The notes: generated by a model from the sequence alone, not told the origin. Positions 24,308-33,185 are shown, counted from the stretch's first letter. The stretch is 37,446 nucleotides of DNA from Meiothermus luteus (GCF_003574085.1 NZ_QWKZ01000016.1:1-37446), one strand, 5' to 3'. A program made the numbers and translations.

Positions 24308-24928
24308 CTAGCGGCCCACCGGGTCAAAGGTCCGGATGAGCAAAGCCCCCACCACAAACCCCCCGATGTGGGCCCAGAAGGCGATGCCCTCTTGGCCCAT
24401 AAAGTCACCCAGGAACTGAATCAGAAGCCAGTAGCCGAGGTAGACCACCGCCGGCACCAGGACCGGAATCCAGCCGATTAGGGAGAGGATGAGGGCCCTG
24501 GGGTAGAGCACCACATAGGCCCCAAGCAGGGCCGAGATGGCCCCCGAAGCGCCTATCATGGGAATATCCGCGAAGCCGCTTATAAGCCCCTGGGCGAAGG
24601 CCGCGGCCACTCCGCCCAGCAGGTAGAACAGCAGAAACCGGGCATGCCCCAAGCGGTCTTCCACGTTGTCGCCGAAAACCCACAAGAACCACAGGTTGCC
24701 CAGGAGATGCAGCAGGCCCCCGTGGAGGAACATGCTGGTCAACAGGGTCGGCCACTCCCCAATGGGGTCGGCCAAGAAACGGGCAGGGACAAAGCCGTAG
24801 GTCTGAATGACGTAGGCCGGGTCGGTGAGGAAGTAGGTGTAAAAAAAGCCCAGCAGGTTTAAAACCACCAGGAGGTACAGCACATAAGGGCGGCGGTGGG
24901 CCCGGTTGATGTCGTGCAGGGGGAACAT
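24308..24928 (-). CDS. Rhomboid-family intramembrane serine protease
   Basis: Six- to seven-span membrane protease, 206 residues. TM1 is about 15-34; then the L1 loop ('DPAYVIQTYGFVPARFLADPIGEWPTLLTSMFLHGGLLHLLGN'), with 'HGGLLHLLGNLWFLWVFG' being the conserved TM2 motif. The catalytic dyad is visible as Ser128 in 'GASGAISALLG' and His187 in 'AHIGGFVVGAL'. All catalytic residues are intact. The substrate is unknown. The ATG 24928 lies 6 nt after a TAACCT box, so a leaderless message is likely. It is upstream of ftsE in the same direction with a 23-bp gap, so the two could be co-transcribed. Confidence 0.93.
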   Translation of the reverse strand: MFPLHDINRAHRRPYVLYLLVVLNLLGFFYTYFLTDPAYVIQTYGFVPARFLADPIGEWPTLLTSMFLHGGLLHLLGNLWFLWVFGDNVEDRLGHARFLLFYLLGGVAAAFAQGLISGFADIPMIGASGAISALLGAYVVLYPRALILSLIGWIPVLVPAVVYLGYWLLIQFLGDFMGQEGIAFWAHIGGFVVGALLIRTFDPVGR

Positions 24929-24934
24929 GCCCCT

Positions 24935-24940
24935 AGGTTA
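24935..24940 (-). promoter_or_regulatory. -10 box of the rhomboid gene (leaderless type)
   Basis: TAACCT on the minus strand, 6 nt before the ATG at 24928, between the hsp20 terminator and the rhomboid gene. Confidence 0.4.
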
Positions 24941-24946
24941 CCCCAA

Positions 24947-24975
24947 AAGAAAAAGCCTCCTGCCCTGCAGGAGGC
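24947..24975 (-). terminator. Rho-independent terminator of hsp20
   Basis: On the minus strand an 8-bp perfect stem GCCTCCTG/CAGGAGGC (24968-24975 with 24955-24962) and a 5-nt loop are followed by TTTTTCTTTT. It lies about 15 bp after the hsp20 stop codon. Confidence 0.88.
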
Positions 24976-24990
24976 TAGGCCCAGACGGGG

Positions 24991-25407
24991 CTAGGGAGCG
25001 TTGACCCGGACCTCAATCCGCCGGGGCTGGGCCGCTTCAGCCTTGGGGATGTCAAGGTAGAGGATGCCGTGCTTGAAGGTGGCCTCGATCTTGGAGAGGT
25101 CGTAGGTGTTGGGGATCACGAAGCTGCGCTCAAACTTGCCGTAAGGCCCCTCGAGCCGCCACTGGTTGGCCCCTTCGGGCTTGTTGAAGGGCCGCTCAGC
25201 CCGGATGGTGAGGGTGTTGTTCTCGGTGGTCACCTCAACCTGGCTGGGTTCCACACCCGGCAGATAGACCTGCAGGTGAATCCCCTGGGCGTCCTCCAAG
25301 GCATCCACCAAAGGGGTGTTCGCGCTCTCGGTGGTCGGGTTGAAGAAGCTGCGCAGAAGGGCGTTTTGAAGCTGTTCAATCTCCCGGAAAGGGTTGTAAC
25401 GAATCAT
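24991..25407 (-). CDS. hsp20: Small heat shock protein Hsp20 (alpha-crystallin family)
   Basis: ATP-independent holdase chaperone of 138 residues. The N-terminal arm 'MIRYNPFREIEQLQNALLRSFF' is typical of class A bacterial sHSPs; the alpha-crystallin domain covers about 35-130 ('PLVDALEDAQGIHLQVYLPGVEPSQVEVTTENNTLTIRAER' through 'FERSFVIPNTYDLSKIEATFKHGILYLDIPK'). The C-terminal tail is short, with 'RRIEVRV' in place of a clear IXI motif. Start ATG 25407 has AAAGGAGG upstream. The promoter carries a HAIR-like element shared with clpB, indicating HspR-type heat-shock control, and an intrinsic terminator follows. Confidence 0.95.
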   Translation of the reverse strand: MIRYNPFREIEQLQNALLRSFFNPTTESANTPLVDALEDAQGIHLQVYLPGVEPSQVEVTTENNTLTIRAERPFNKPEGANQWRLEGPYGKFERSFVIPNTYDLSKIEATFKHGILYLDIPKAEAAQPRRIEVRVNAP

Positions 25408-25429
25408 ATCAACCTCCTTTACATTTTTG

Positions 25430-25458
25430 ATTATGAAAGTTGAGTGTTATTTTGTCAA
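25430..25458 (-). promoter_or_regulatory. Sigma-70-type promoter of hsp20
   Basis: On the minus strand TTGACA (25453-25458), a 17-bp spacer and CATAAT (25430-25435). The same hexamers and spacing occur in front of clpB. Confidence 0.8.
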
Positions 25459-25459
25459 G
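25439..25459 (-). promoter_or_regulatory. HAIR-like HspR operator at hsp20
   Basis: On the minus strand CTTGACA-N7-ACTCAAC, compared with the HAIR consensus CTTGAGT-N7-ACTCAAG (11 of 14 matches). It overlaps the -35 box, a position suited to repression. No hspR gene is in the window. Confidence 0.7.
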
Positions 25460-25496
25460 TATATTGTGAGGACGACGCGTTATACCCCTCACCAGC

Positions 25497-25522
25497 AAAA
25501 AAGCCCCTCCCTGAGGAGGGGC
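25497..25522 (-). terminator. Rho-independent terminator of clpB-trxC
   Basis: On the minus strand a perfect 8-bp stem GCCCCTCC/GGAGGGGC (25515-25522 with 25503-25510) and 4-nt loop, followed by six T (25497-25502). It lies 17 bp after the trxC stop. Confidence 0.9.
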
Positions 25523-25539
25523 AATGGGCCACCGGGCGG

Positions 25540-25959
25540 CTACAGGTGGGGGGCCAGCTTCTGCACCAGGGCGGCCTTGGGCAAGGCCCCCACCACCCGC
25601 TCAACCGGCTGGCCGTTTTTGAACAAAATCAGGGTGGGGATGCCCTGAACATGGTAAGCGGCCTGGGCCAGCGGGTGGTGGTCCACGTTGAGTTTGACCA
25701 CCTTGAGCCGCCCCGCGTACTCCCGGGCCAGCTCCTCCAAGATGGGGGCCACCATCCGGCAGGGCCCGCACCACTCAGCCCAAAAATCCACCAACACTGG
25801 AACGCCGGCCTGGAGCTCCGGGGTAAGGCCCTCTTTGGCGTTTACCAGCCAGGGCAAGGGCTTCTTGCAGGCCCCACACACCGGCACCTGGCCAACGGGG
25901 GGTCTCCCCAGACGGTTCTTGGCGCCGCAATGAACACAGGCAACGATGTCCTCACCCAT
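25540..25959 (-). CDS. trxC: Thioredoxin-2-type protein (TrxC-like, zinc finger plus Trx domain)
   Basis: Cytoplasmic disulfide reductase of 139 residues. The N-terminal zinc module has Cys8, Cys11 ('[10 protein letters not shown]') and Cys28, Cys31 ('VCGACKK'), followed by a thioredoxin fold with '[18 protein letters not shown]' (redox Cys64 and Cys67), '[28 protein letters not shown]' (cis-Pro) and 'VGALPK'. Start: ATG 25959, with GGAG 6 nt upstream, gives the family-like beginning '[12 protein letters not shown]'. ATG 25971 in frame overlaps the clpB stop as TAATG and is the alternative. The gene is directly behind clpB and ahead of a strong terminator, so it belongs to the heat-shock operon, probably restoring reduced thiols in proteins being refolded. 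Confidence 0.92.
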   Translation of the reverse strand: MGEDIVACVHCGAKNRLGRPPVGQVPVCGACKKPLPWLVNAKEGLTPELQAGVPVLVDFWAEWCGPCRMVAPILEELAREYAGRLKVVKLNVDHHPLAQAAYHVQGIPTLILFKNGQPVERVVGALPKAALVQKLAPHL

Positions 25960-25970
25960 ACCGCACTCCA

Positions 25971-28535
25971 TTAAGCCACCGCGGCCGTGCGGACCTCAAA
26001 GGCAAGGCCCAGCGGTCCGGGAGTCACGTAGACATGCGCCCCGTCGTTCACCTCACCGGCGAGAATCTTCCGGGCAAGGGGCGTCTCCAGCTCCCGCTGG
26101 ATGACCCGCTTGAGGGGCCTGGCCCCAAAGACCGGGTCGTAGCCGCGTTGGGCCAGGAAGTCCAGGGCCTCTTGGGACAGCTCGAGGGTTATGCGGCGCT
26201 CAGCCAACCGCTTGCGCACCGCCTCGAGCTGAATCTCCACGATGGCCCCAATCTGCTCCTTGGTGAGCGGACGGAAGACCACAATCTCGTCCAATCGGTT
26301 TAGGAACTCAGGGCGGAAGTGCTGCTGCAGCACCCCAAAAACCCGCTCCCGGATGCCCTCGTAGCTCAACCCGGACTGGATGCCTTCCAGAATGAGGGGC
26401 GAGCCAATATTAGAGGTGAGGATGATAACGGTGTTGCGGAAGTCCACCGTGCGGCCCTGCCCGTCGGTCAGACGGCCGTCGTCCAACACCTGCAGAAGCA
26501 CGTTGAAGACATCCGGGTGGGCCTTTTCAATCTCGTCAAAGAGCACCACCGAGTAGGGCCGGCGGCGCACCGCCTCGGTCAGCTGGCCGCCCTCCTCGTA
26601 GCCCACATAGCCAGGCGGGGCCCCAATCAGCCGGGCCACGGTATGCTTCTCCTGGTACTCCGACATGTCAATGCGCACCATGTTCTCCTCGGTGTCGAAG
26701 AGGGTCGCGGCCAGGGTCTTGGCCAGCTCGGTCTTGCCCACGCCGGTAGGCCCCAGGAACAGGAAGGAGCCGATGGGCCGGCCCGGGTCTTTGAGGCCCG
26801 CGCGGGCCCGGCGGATGGCATCGGCCACCGCCTGGATGGCCTCGTCCTGCCCCACCACCCGCTTGTGCAGCTCGTCCTCTAGGCGCAAGAGTTTTTCCCG
26901 CTCGCCCTCCATCAGCTTGGCCACAGGAATACCCGTCCAGCGCGAGACGATGGCGGCGATGTCCTCCTCGGTGACCATAGGCCGCACGAACTTGGCGCCC
27001 GCCATGCGGTCGGAGAGCTCGTTGACCTCCTGTTCCAACCTGGGCAGCTCGCCGTAGCGAAGCTGGGCGGCCTTGTTCAGGTCGTAGGCCCGCTCGGCCT
27101 GCTCAATCTGGGTACGCACCTCGTCCAGGCGCTGCTGGGCCGCGCGGAGCTTCTGCATAATCTCGCGCTCGGCCTCCCATTCGGCCTGCTGCTTTTTGAT
27201 TTCGGCCTCGAGCTCGGCAATTTCCTTTTCCAGCTCAGCTAGCCTGAACTTACTCTCGGCGTCGGTTTCCTTCTTGAGGGCCTCGCGCTCGATCTCGAGC
27301 TGAAGCTTGCGGCGGTTCAAGGCGTCAATGCTCTCAGGAGAGGACTCCAGGGCCATCCTGAGCCGGGCCGCCGCCTCGTCCACCAGGTCTATGGCCTTGT
27401 CGGGCAGCTTGCGGTCGGCTATGTACCGGTGGGAGAGCTGGGCGGCGGCGATGAGGGCCGGGTCGGAGATGCGCACCCCGTGGTGCACCTCGTACTTCTC
27501 CTTGATGCCCCTGAGGATGCTCACGGTCTCTTCCACCGTGGGCTCGTCCACAAAGACCGGCTGGAAGCGACGCTCCAGCGCCGGGTCCTTCTCTATCTCG
27601 CGGTACTCGTCTAAGGTGGTGGCCCCGATCAGGTGCAGCTCGCCTCGGGCCAGCGCGGGCTTGAGCATGTTGCCCGCGTCCACCGCACCCTCGGCCTTAC
27701 CTGCCCCCACCACGGTGTGAAGCTCGTCAATGAAAAGGATAATTTGCCCCGCGCTCTGCACGGTTTCTTGGATGACCGCCTTGAGCCGCTCCTCAAACTC
27801 ACCCCGGTACTTGGCCCCGGCCAAAAGCGATCCCATCTGCAGGCTCACGATACGCTTGCCCTTGAGCCCCTCGGGCACATCGCCCTTCACAATGCGCTGG
27901 GCCAGCCCCTCCACCACCGCGGTCTTGCCCACCCCGGGCTCGCCAATGAGCACCGGGTTGTTCTTGGTGCGGCGCAGGAGAATCTGGATAACCCGCCGTA
28001 TCTCCTCATCCCGTCCGATCACCGGATCAAGTTTGCCCTGCTCGGCCTGGCGGGTTAGGTCCAGGCCGTACTGCTCCAGGGCGTTGTAGGTTCCCTCTGC
28101 ATGTTCGCTGGTCACGGTTCTGCCCCCTCTCACCTCGAGCATCGCCCTCCGAATCGGCTCGGCCTGAAGCCCCGCGAAGCCGGTTTCGGCCAAGGCCAGC
28201 AGCAGGGTGTCCAGGGCCACAAAGCGGTCCTTGAGCTCCTCAGCCAGCCGTTCAGCCCGGCCCAGGAGCGAGGCCAGCCGGGAGGAAAGGTACTGCCCCC
28301 CTTCGGTCCCTGAAACCCTGGGCAGGCCCCCCAGCTCGGTCTGGGCCGCCTGGTAGATGCGTTGGGGGCTCTGCCCGGCCCTCTGCACAATCTGGGCAGC
28401 CAGGCCCGCCGCATCCCGCAACAGCACCGCTGCCAGGTGGGGCAGGTCAATCTGCGGGTGGGCAGACTCCCGGGCCAGCACCTGGCTTTGGGCGATGGCC
28501 TGGCGGGCCTGTTCGGTGTAGCGCTCGAGATTCAT
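25971..28535 (-). CDS. clpB: ATP-dependent disaggregase ClpB
   Basis: Hexameric Hsp100 unfoldase that with DnaK rescues aggregated proteins; 854 residues, the same length as Thermus thermophilus ClpB. Domains: N-terminal Clp_N repeats (1-140), NBD1 (about 155-390) with Walker A 'GEPGVGKT' (198-205) and Walker B '[10 protein letters not shown]', the coiled-coil middle domain (about 390-525, from '[21 protein letters not shown]' on), NBD2 with '[15 protein letters not shown]' and '[11 protein letters not shown]', and the C-terminal domain. Aromatic pore motifs '[13 protein letters not shown]' and '[13 protein letters not shown]' are intact. Start ATG 28535 has AAAGG upstream; the promoter with a HAIR-like element lies at 28545-28574. 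It is followed without a gap by trxC. Confidence 0.98.
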   Translation of the reverse strand: MNLERYTEQARQAIAQSQVLARESAHPQIDLPHLAAVLLRDAAGLAAQIVQRAGQSPQRIYQAAQTELGGLPRVSGTEGGQYLSSRLASLLGRAERLAEELKDRFVALDTLLLALAETGFAGLQAEPIRRAMLEVRGGRTVTSEHAEGTYNALEQYGLDLTRQAEQGKLDPVIGRDEEIRRVIQILLRRTKNNPVLIGEPGVGKTAVVEGLAQRIVKGDVPEGLKGKRIVSLQMGSLLAGAKYRGEFEERLKAVIQETVQSAGQIILFIDELHTVVGAGKAEGAVDAGNMLKPALARGELHLIGATTLDEYREIEKDPALERRFQPVFVDEPTVEETVSILRGIKEKYEVHHGVRISDPALIAAAQLSHRYIADRKLPDKAIDLVDEAAARLRMALESSPESIDALNRRKLQLEIEREALKKETDAESKFRLAELEKEIAELEAEIKKQQAEWEAEREIMQKLRAAQQRLDEVRTQIEQAERAYDLNKAAQLRYGELPRLEQEVNELSDRMAGAKFVRPMVTEEDIAAIVSRWTGIPVAKLMEGEREKLLRLEDELHKRVVGQDEAIQAVADAIRRARAGLKDPGRPIGSFLFLGPTGVGKTELAKTLAATLFDTEENMVRIDMSEYQEKHTVARLIGAPPGYVGYEEGGQLTEAVRRRPYSVVLFDEIEKAHPDVFNVLLQVLDDGRLTDGQGRTVDFRNTVIILTSNIGSPLILEGIQSGLSYEGIRERVFGVLQQHFRPEFLNRLDEIVVFRPLTKEQIGAIVEIQLEAVRKRLAERRITLELSQEALDFLAQRGYDPVFGARPLKRVIQRELETPLARKILAGEVNDGAHVYVTPGPLGLAFEVRTAAVA

Positions 28536-28544
28536 ACTACCTTT

Positions 28545-28573
28545 ATTATGAAAGTTGAGTCTTGTGTTGTCAA
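28545..28573 (-). promoter_or_regulatory. Sigma-70-type promoter of clpB-trxC
   Basis: On the minus strand TTGACA (28568-28573), 17-bp spacer, CATAAT (28545-28550); 12 bp shared with the hsp20 promoter around CAACTTTCATAAT. Confidence 0.8.
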
Positions 28574-28574
28574 G
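28554..28574 (-). promoter_or_regulatory. HAIR-like HspR operator at clpB
   Basis: On the minus strand CTTGACA-N7-ACTCAAC, the same arms and spacing as in front of hsp20. It covers the -35 box and part of the spacer. Confidence 0.7.
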
Positions 28575-28585
28575 ATTGGGGCCCC

Positions 28586-29632
28586 CTACACCGGCCGACG
28601 AACCACGGAGAGGGCGGCCCGCAGGTGGTCCTCGCTAAAGGGTTTGGGGATGTGGCCCACCCGGGCGGCTCGAGCCCAAAACCCCCTAGGGGGATGCTCG
28701 GCGATGACCCAAAGGGGAAGAAAGCGGCCCGCTGGCAGGGCCCGCAGCCCGCGCACCTTCGCCGCGAGGTTGTCCCCCTCGAGCAACACCCCGCCCACCC
28801 GGTTCTGTTCCAGAATCCGCCGCGCCCCTTCCAGGTCAGAGGCCAGCACCACCCGGTAGCGCTGGCGCTCTAGGGCCACCAAAAGCAGTCGGCGGATCAG
28901 GCTGGACTCGGCCATCACCAACAGCAGCGGGTCTTGCGGACGCACCTCGGCCTCCGCCAGAACACCCCGGCTTTTCAACTCGTAAAGCAGGTGGTAGACC
29001 TGATCCTCCGGCAGGTCGCAGGCCAGCGCCACCGAACGGGCCCGCCGAAGCCCGTCTACAGCTTCCAGCACCGCCCAGGCCTCGGGGGAAAGGGGGTGAC
29101 GGGTAGGGTCGCCCACCAGCCTGAGCACCGCGTCTGGCTCCACCCGCCCTCTGGCCCACTCGTCCAGGCGGCGCAACGCCTCCATCAGCAAAGTACCGGT
29201 GTCGGCCACCCCGGGCAGCAGCACCTGCGATGCGTCCAGGGGCGGGGGGAAGGCCAGAAGCTCCCCTTCCCTCTGGCCCAGCAGAACGGCCAGACCCTCC
29301 AGTATCTGGGCGTGCAGGGCCTCGGCCAGCTCGTCCTCACCAATCGCCCCCAGCCGCAGGGCCAACACCCCTAGGGGGGTGCCGGGGTTCTCCTGGGCTT
29401 GCCGGCGCACCAGCTCCTGTACCTGTTCTAGGGTTAGGTATTCAAAGCGCACCAGGTACTCGCCCAGGTGGGGGCCGGGATGGGTCTGCACATAGGCAAT
29501 CCTCCCCTCCCGCATATGGATGCGACCCAAAAGGCGGGGGCAGGTCAGGTGGACAACCGCGCTTCTGCGGGCCCCCTCGAGGGCCCGGAGCAGGTCGCCC
29601 AGCTCTATCTCGCCCAGCCTGGCCCGTATCAC
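28586..29632 (-). CDS. DUF4388 protein with degenerate C-terminal receiver domain
   Basis: Cytoplasmic protein of 348 residues. Start: GTG 29632 with AGGAGG 5 nt upstream, giving '[29 protein letters not shown]', the normal beginning of a DUF4388/PATAN domain; a TTG at 29671 is less likely. The DUF4388 part covers about 1-110; a helical middle (about 110-230) includes a winged-helix-like '[35 protein letters not shown]'. Residues 235-345 have the order of a response-regulator receiver, but the acid pair is Ala-Glu ('[10 protein letters not shown]'), the phospho-Asp position is Glu285 ('GVLLEGDNL'), and the Thr position is Ile; only the Lys330 of 'IPKPF' is kept. So it is a likely phosphorylation-independent pseudo-receiver, with a role in signalling or motility inferred from the family only. 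Confidence 0.75.
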   Translation of the reverse strand: MIRARLGEIELGDLLRALEGARRSAVVHLTCPRLLGRIHMREGRIAYVQTHPGPHLGEYLVRFEYLTLEQVQELVRRQAQENPGTPLGVLALRLGAIGEDELAEALHAQILEGLAVLLGQREGELLAFPPPLDASQVLLPGVADTGTLLMEALRRLDEWARGRVEPDAVLRLVGDPTRHPLSPEAWAVLEAVDGLRRARSVALACDLPEDQVYHLLYELKSRGVLAEAEVRPQDPLLLVMAESSLIRRLLLVALERQRYRVVLASDLEGARRILEQNRVGGVLLEGDNLAAKVRGLRALPAGRFLPLWVIAEHPPRGFWARAARVGHIPKPFSEDHLRAALSVVRRPV

Positions 29633-29690
29633 CGACCCCTCCTCTGGCCTTACCTTATGGTACCCGGCCAAGAAAGCGTAGCTCAGGCGC

Positions 29691-30683
29691 TCAACCTTCC
29701 AGCAGGCGGCTCTGCTCGGGGAGGGGGTAGCCGAGGTGGCGGTAGGCCCGCTCAGTGGCCTGGCGCCCCCGTGGGGTGCGCTTGAGGAGGCCGAGCTGTA
29801 TCAAGAAGGGCTCGTGGACCTCCTCCAGGGTCTCAGGGTCTTCGGACAAGGCCGTGGCTAGTGTTTCTAACCCCACCGGCCCTCCCGAGAAGCGCTCGAT
29901 TAGGGTCTTGAGAATCAGCCGATCGCGGGCCTCTAGGCCCAGCCCATCCAGCCCCAAGGCATCCAGCGCGCTTCGGGCCCGCTCCAGCCCCACCACCCGC
30001 TCCCCCGCCACCTCGGCAAAGTCGCGCACCCGCCGGAAAAGCCGCTTAGCGATGCGCATGGTGCCCCGGCTGCGCCGGCCTATTTCCAAGGCCGCCTCGG
30101 GCTCAATCTGTAGGCCCAGCAGGGCCGCGTCCCGGGCAATGCCCTGGGCCAGCTCTTCCTCAGTGTAGTACTCCAGGTGCTCAATGATCCCAAAACGACT
30201 CCGCAGGGGTCCAGAAATAAGCCCAGGCCGGGTGGTGGCCCCGATCAGGGTAAAGCGGGGCAGATCAAGGCGAAGGGTGCGGGCGGCTGGCCCCGTGCCG
30301 ATTACGATGTCTATCTTGAAGTCCTCTAGGGCCGGGTAGAGGTGTTCCTCCGCGGCCTTGGAAAGGCGGTGAATCTCGTCTATGAAAAGGATGTCGCCCT
30401 CCTCCAGGCTGTTGGTGAGGATGGCCGCCAGGTCCCCCGGCTTCTCTATGGCCGGGCCGCTGGTCACCCGGATGTTTACCCCTAGCTCGTAGGCCACCAC
30501 ATGGGCCAAGGTGGTCTTGCCCAGCCCAGGCGGGCCGAAAAGCAGCAGGTGGTCAAGGGCCTCACCCCGGTTCTTGGCCGCCTCTAGGTAGACCCGCAGC
30601 TTCTCTTTAAGCCGGGCCTGCCCCACGTACTCATCCAGGCTTCTAGGTCTTAGGGTGAAGTCCGCTTCCACACCCCTCATCAT
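29691..30683 (-). CDS. ruvB: Holliday junction branch-migration ATPase RuvB
   Basis: Hexameric AAA+ motor that with RuvA drives branch migration in recombination and fork repair. I set the start at ATG 30683 (a second ATG follows immediately), giving 330 residues and '[22 protein letters not shown]'; a TTG at 30719 would overlap the upstream gene and add non-conserved residues. Visible: Walker A '[19 protein letters not shown]', Walker B '[10 protein letters not shown]', sensor 1 '[12 protein letters not shown]', arginine finger in 'PLRSRFGI', and C-terminal winged helix ending '[21 protein letters not shown]'. All are intact and closely similar to the Thermus protein. ruvA and ruvC are not in the window. 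Confidence 0.96.
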   Translation of the reverse strand: MMRGVEADFTLRPRSLDEYVGQARLKEKLRVYLEAAKNRGEALDHLLLFGPPGLGKTTLAHVVAYELGVNIRVTSGPAIEKPGDLAAILTNSLEEGDILFIDEIHRLSKAAEEHLYPALEDFKIDIVIGTGPAARTLRLDLPRFTLIGATTRPGLISGPLRSRFGIIEHLEYYTEEELAQGIARDAALLGLQIEPEAALEIGRRSRGTMRIAKRLFRRVRDFAEVAGERVVGLERARSALDALGLDGLGLEARDRLILKTLIERFSGGPVGLETLATALSEDPETLEEVHEPFLIQLGLLKRTPRGRQATERAYRHLGYPLPEQSRLLEG

Positions 30684-30715
30684 AGGCCCTGCCCGGCCCC
30701 TCAGCCCGCTCAGGC

Positions 30716-31015
30716 TCAAGGGCAGAGCGTCCAGACCGAGTCACGGTTTAGGTGAAGGGTGCGGGCAAAGCGCAGGTGCCCGGGCTGACCGGGCTGGGTT
30801 CCCTCGGCCCGCAGCTCGTAGCGCCCTTCGCGGAGGCCAGGGAAAAGCCTGCTGCCCCGCACAAGCCCCACGAACTCCCCGTTGATGTAGAAAAACACCG
30901 CCTGATTGGGGCCGGTGCACTGGTTCTGCACCAGCAGGTCAAACCGCCGGGGCTCCGTGAGGCCGGGGGCACAGGCTACGAGCATCGGCAACAGGAGCAG
31001 GTAAAAGCGCCTCAT
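30716..31015 (-). CDS. Small lipoprotein, possibly PEGA-like
   Basis: Predicted envelope lipoprotein of 99 residues. Signal peptide '[16 protein letters not shown]' with lipobox Leu-Val-Ala-Cys at Cys15. The mature part has '[33 protein letters not shown]', which resembles the strand-turn-strand of PEGA-type surface domains ('v.v.G...G.....l..G.y.l.v.'), followed by a final strand '[20 protein letters not shown]'. A Cys pair (in 'NQCTG' and 'TLCP') could form a disulfide. Function unknown. It is upstream of ruvB on the same strand with a 32-bp gap, which may be incidental rather than functional. I saw no strong ribosome binding site. Confidence 0.7.
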   Translation of the reverse strand: MRRFYLLLLPMLVACAPGLTEPRRFDLLVQNQCTGPNQAVFFYINGEFVGLVRGSRLFPGLREGRYELRAEGTQPGQPGHLRFARTLHLNRDSVWTLCP

Positions 31016-31092
31016 CCAACAGGGTCATACCTCGAGCCTCCTCAAAAAACAATGAGGGACCCGGGCTATGGCATCCCACCGGGGCCCGGCAA

Positions 31093-31098
31093 TAGACT
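31093..31098 (+). promoter_or_regulatory. -10 box of the dNTPase gene (leaderless type)
   Basis: TAGACT, 6 nt before the ATG at 31105. Confidence 0.4.
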
Positions 31099-31104
31099 GG
31101 GCCC

Positions 31105-32256
31105 ATGCTGTTTGACCGACTGCGCCTGGAAGCCCTAGAGGAGCAGATCCTTGCCCCTTACGCGGTGCGCTCGAGCCAGACCCGTGGGCGGGCCTACCCC
31201 GAGCCCGAGTCGGCGTACCGCACTCCCTTTCAAAAAGACCGGGACCGGGTCAACCACACCACCGCTTTCCGCCGCCTCCAGTACAAGACCCAGGTCTTCG
31301 TGAACTTCGAGGGCGACTACTACCGCACCCGCCTGACCCACACCCTGGAGGTAGCCCAGGTGGCCCGCTCTATCGCGCGCGCGCTGGGGCTCAACCTGGA
31401 GCTTGCCGAAACCATCGCCTTTGCCCACGACCTGGGGCATCCCCCCTTCGGGCACGCCGGCGAGGCGGTGCTCAACGAGCTGATGCAAGGGCACGGGGGC
31501 TTTGATCACAACAAGCAGTCCTTGCGCATCGTGACCTACCTGGAGGAGCGCTACCCTGGCTTTCGCGGCCTCAACCTGTGCTGGGAAAGCCGGGAGGGCA
31601 TCATCAAGCACGAGACCCGCTACGACCTGCCCGACGCCCAAGGGTACGAGCCGCACCTAAGGCCAAGCCTGGAGGCCCAGATTGTAAACCTAGCCGACGA
31701 GATCGCCTACAACGCCCATGACCTAGACGACGGCCTGCGCTCAGGGCTGCTGCAACCGGGGCAGCTTCTGGAGGTGGAGCTCCTAAAAGACCTGCTGAAG
31801 GAGCTAGGGCTGAGGCCCGAGGGCTTTGATGAGCTGGGCCGGCGGACCCTGGTCCGCGAGCTTCTGGGCCTACTAATCACCGACACCATCCAGGCCACCC
31901 ACAGGCTTTTAGTGGAGAACCGGATTGAAAGCCTGCAGGCGGTTCGGCAGCACAACGGCCCCTTGGCCGGCTACTCCAGCGGGCTCACCCGGCAGCTCCA
32001 GGACCTACGGGAGTTCCTCTACACCCACTTCTACCGCCACTACTACGTGGTGCGCCAGGTGAGCAAGTCGCGCTTCGTGCTGGAGAGGCTGTTTGAGGCC
32101 TATACCCACGACCCCAAGGTGCTGCCCCCTCAGGTTCAGCGGGCCGCCGAAAGCGAAGGCATCCACCGAGCAGCTTGCGACTATATCGCGGGCATGACCG
32201 ACCGCTTTGCCCTGGACGAGTACGCCCGGCTGTTTGAGCCAGAATTCCACCGCTAA
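31105..32256 (+). CDS. dgt: dNTP triphosphohydrolase (Dgt/SAMHD1-like HD-domain protein)
   Basis: HD-domain enzyme that splits dNTPs to nucleoside plus triphosphate and so controls the dNTP pool; 383 residues. The HD motif ligands are visible: His in 'RTRLTHTLEVAQVARSIAR', His-Asp in 'IAFAHDLGHPPFGHAGE', and a later Asp in 'NLADEIAYNAHDLDDGL'. 'DRDRVNHTTAFRRLQYKTQVF' near residues 45-65 is the family's N-terminal signature. The Thermus thermophilus homologue is a characterised allosteric dNTPase. ATG 31105 lies 6 nt behind a TAGACT box with no Shine-Dalgarno, indicating a leaderless message. It is convergent with the PfkB-family gene, 11 bp away. Confidence 0.94.
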   Translation: MLFDRLRLEALEEQILAPYAVRSSQTRGRAYPEPESAYRTPFQKDRDRVNHTTAFRRLQYKTQVFVNFEGDYYRTRLTHTLEVAQVARSIARALGLNLELAETIAFAHDLGHPPFGHAGEAVLNELMQGHGGFDHNKQSLRIVTYLEERYPGFRGLNLCWESREGIIKHETRYDLPDAQGYEPHLRPSLEAQIVNLADEIAYNAHDLDDGLRSGLLQPGQLLEVELLKDLLKELGLRPEGFDELGRRTLVRELLGLLITDTIQATHRLLVENRIESLQAVRQHNGPLAGYSSGLTRQLQDLREFLYTHFYRHYYVVRQVSKSRFVLERLFEAYTHDPKVLPPQVQRAAESEGIHRAACDYIAGMTDRFALDEYARLFEPEFHR

Positions 32257-32267
32257 ACGAAGAGCCC

Positions 32268-33185
32268 CTAGTGCACCTGCTTGAGGTCGGCCTCGGTAAC
32301 CAAGCGCCCCTGCCCCCCCACAGCGGTCGCCGCCAACGAGCCCGCCAGGTTCCCCAACCGGGCCGCCGTGAAGGGGTCTTTGCCCTGCAGGACGGCATGG
32401 GCAAAAGCTGCGGTGAAGGCATCCCCCGAGCCGGTGGTGTCCACCACCTCCTCCAGCGGGTAGGGCTCAATGAGCTCCTGGCGGGTGGGGGTTACCACAA
32501 TTGAGCCCAGCGCCCCCACCTTGACCACCACGGTATTCAGGCCAAAGGCCGCCAGCCGCTGCAATCCCTCGCTGATGGAACCGGCCCCGGTGAGGGTAAG
32601 GAGCTCCACCTGGTTCATCAGCAGGTAGGGCACGCCCCGCAGAAGGTCCAGCAGCTCCCGGCCCGCCGCCCGCACCGCGCCGGTGCCCAGGTCCGCGAAG
32701 ATGGGCAAGTCGCGCTTTCGCGCCGCATCCAGCACGTTGATGGCGTACTGGCGCTGGGGTCCCCCCACAAAGGCGTAGGCGGAGAGCACCACCGCGTCCA
32801 CCTGGTCAAGCATCCGGCCCTTGAACTCCGCTGCGTCCAGGTGCCGGCTGGCCCCCCCGGCCGAAATCATGGAACGCTCGCCTCCTGGAACCAGCAAAAT
32901 GAGCACCGAGGAGGTGGTCTGCTCGGGGTCCACCTGGAGGTACTTCAGGTCTACCCCCACCCGCTCGAGCTGCGACAAGGCCACGCTCCTGAAAGGGTCG
33001 TTCCCCACCCGGCTGGCCAGGTAAACCTTGTTGCCTAGGCTGGCCAGGTGGGCGGCCAGGGTGCCCCCCGCCCCTCCCGGCTTCATTAGGGCCCGCTGGG
33101 CCGGTATCTCCTCACCCGGCTCGGGGATTCGCTCGAGAAAATAGATTAGGTCTACCGATACATCCCCCACAACAAAAAAGCGCAT
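32268..33185 (-). CDS. PfkB-family carbohydrate/nucleoside kinase
   Basis: Ribokinase-fold kinase of 305 residues from ATG 33185, which has AGGTGG 6 nt upstream; GTG 33194 in frame is the alternative. Visible motifs: N-terminal strand 'MRFFVVGDVSVDLIYFLERIPEPGEE', substrate-site 'KPGGAGGTLAAHLASLG' (the GG signature near the N-terminus), and PfkB signature 2 'VVDTTGSGDAFTAAFAHAVLQG' with the catalytic base Asp and anion hole. The substrate (ribose, fructose-phosphate, adenosine or another sugar) cannot be fixed from sequence; length and spacing look like the ribokinase/sugar kinase branch. It is in its own transcription unit, between dgt (convergent) and the rsmA operon. Confidence 0.85.
   Translation of the reverse strand: MRFFVVGDVSVDLIYFLERIPEPGEEIPAQRALMKPGGAGGTLAAHLASLGNKVYLASRVGNDPFRSVALSQLERVGVDLKYLQVDPEQTTSSVLILLVPGGERSMISAGGASRHLDAAEFKGRMLDQVDAVVLSAYAFVGGPQRQYAINVLDAARKRDLPIFADLGTGAVRAAGRELLDLLRGVPYLLMNQVELLTLTGAGSISEGLQRLAAFGLNTVVVKVGALGSIVVTPTRQELIEPYPLEEVVDTTGSGDAFTAAFAHAVLQGKDPFTAARLGNLAGSLAATAVGGQGRLVTEADLKQVH

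Noticed and set aside
29633-29671. TTG start for the DUF4388 protein
   Set aside because: GTG at 29632 has a strong AGGAGG and gives the family-typical N-terminus.
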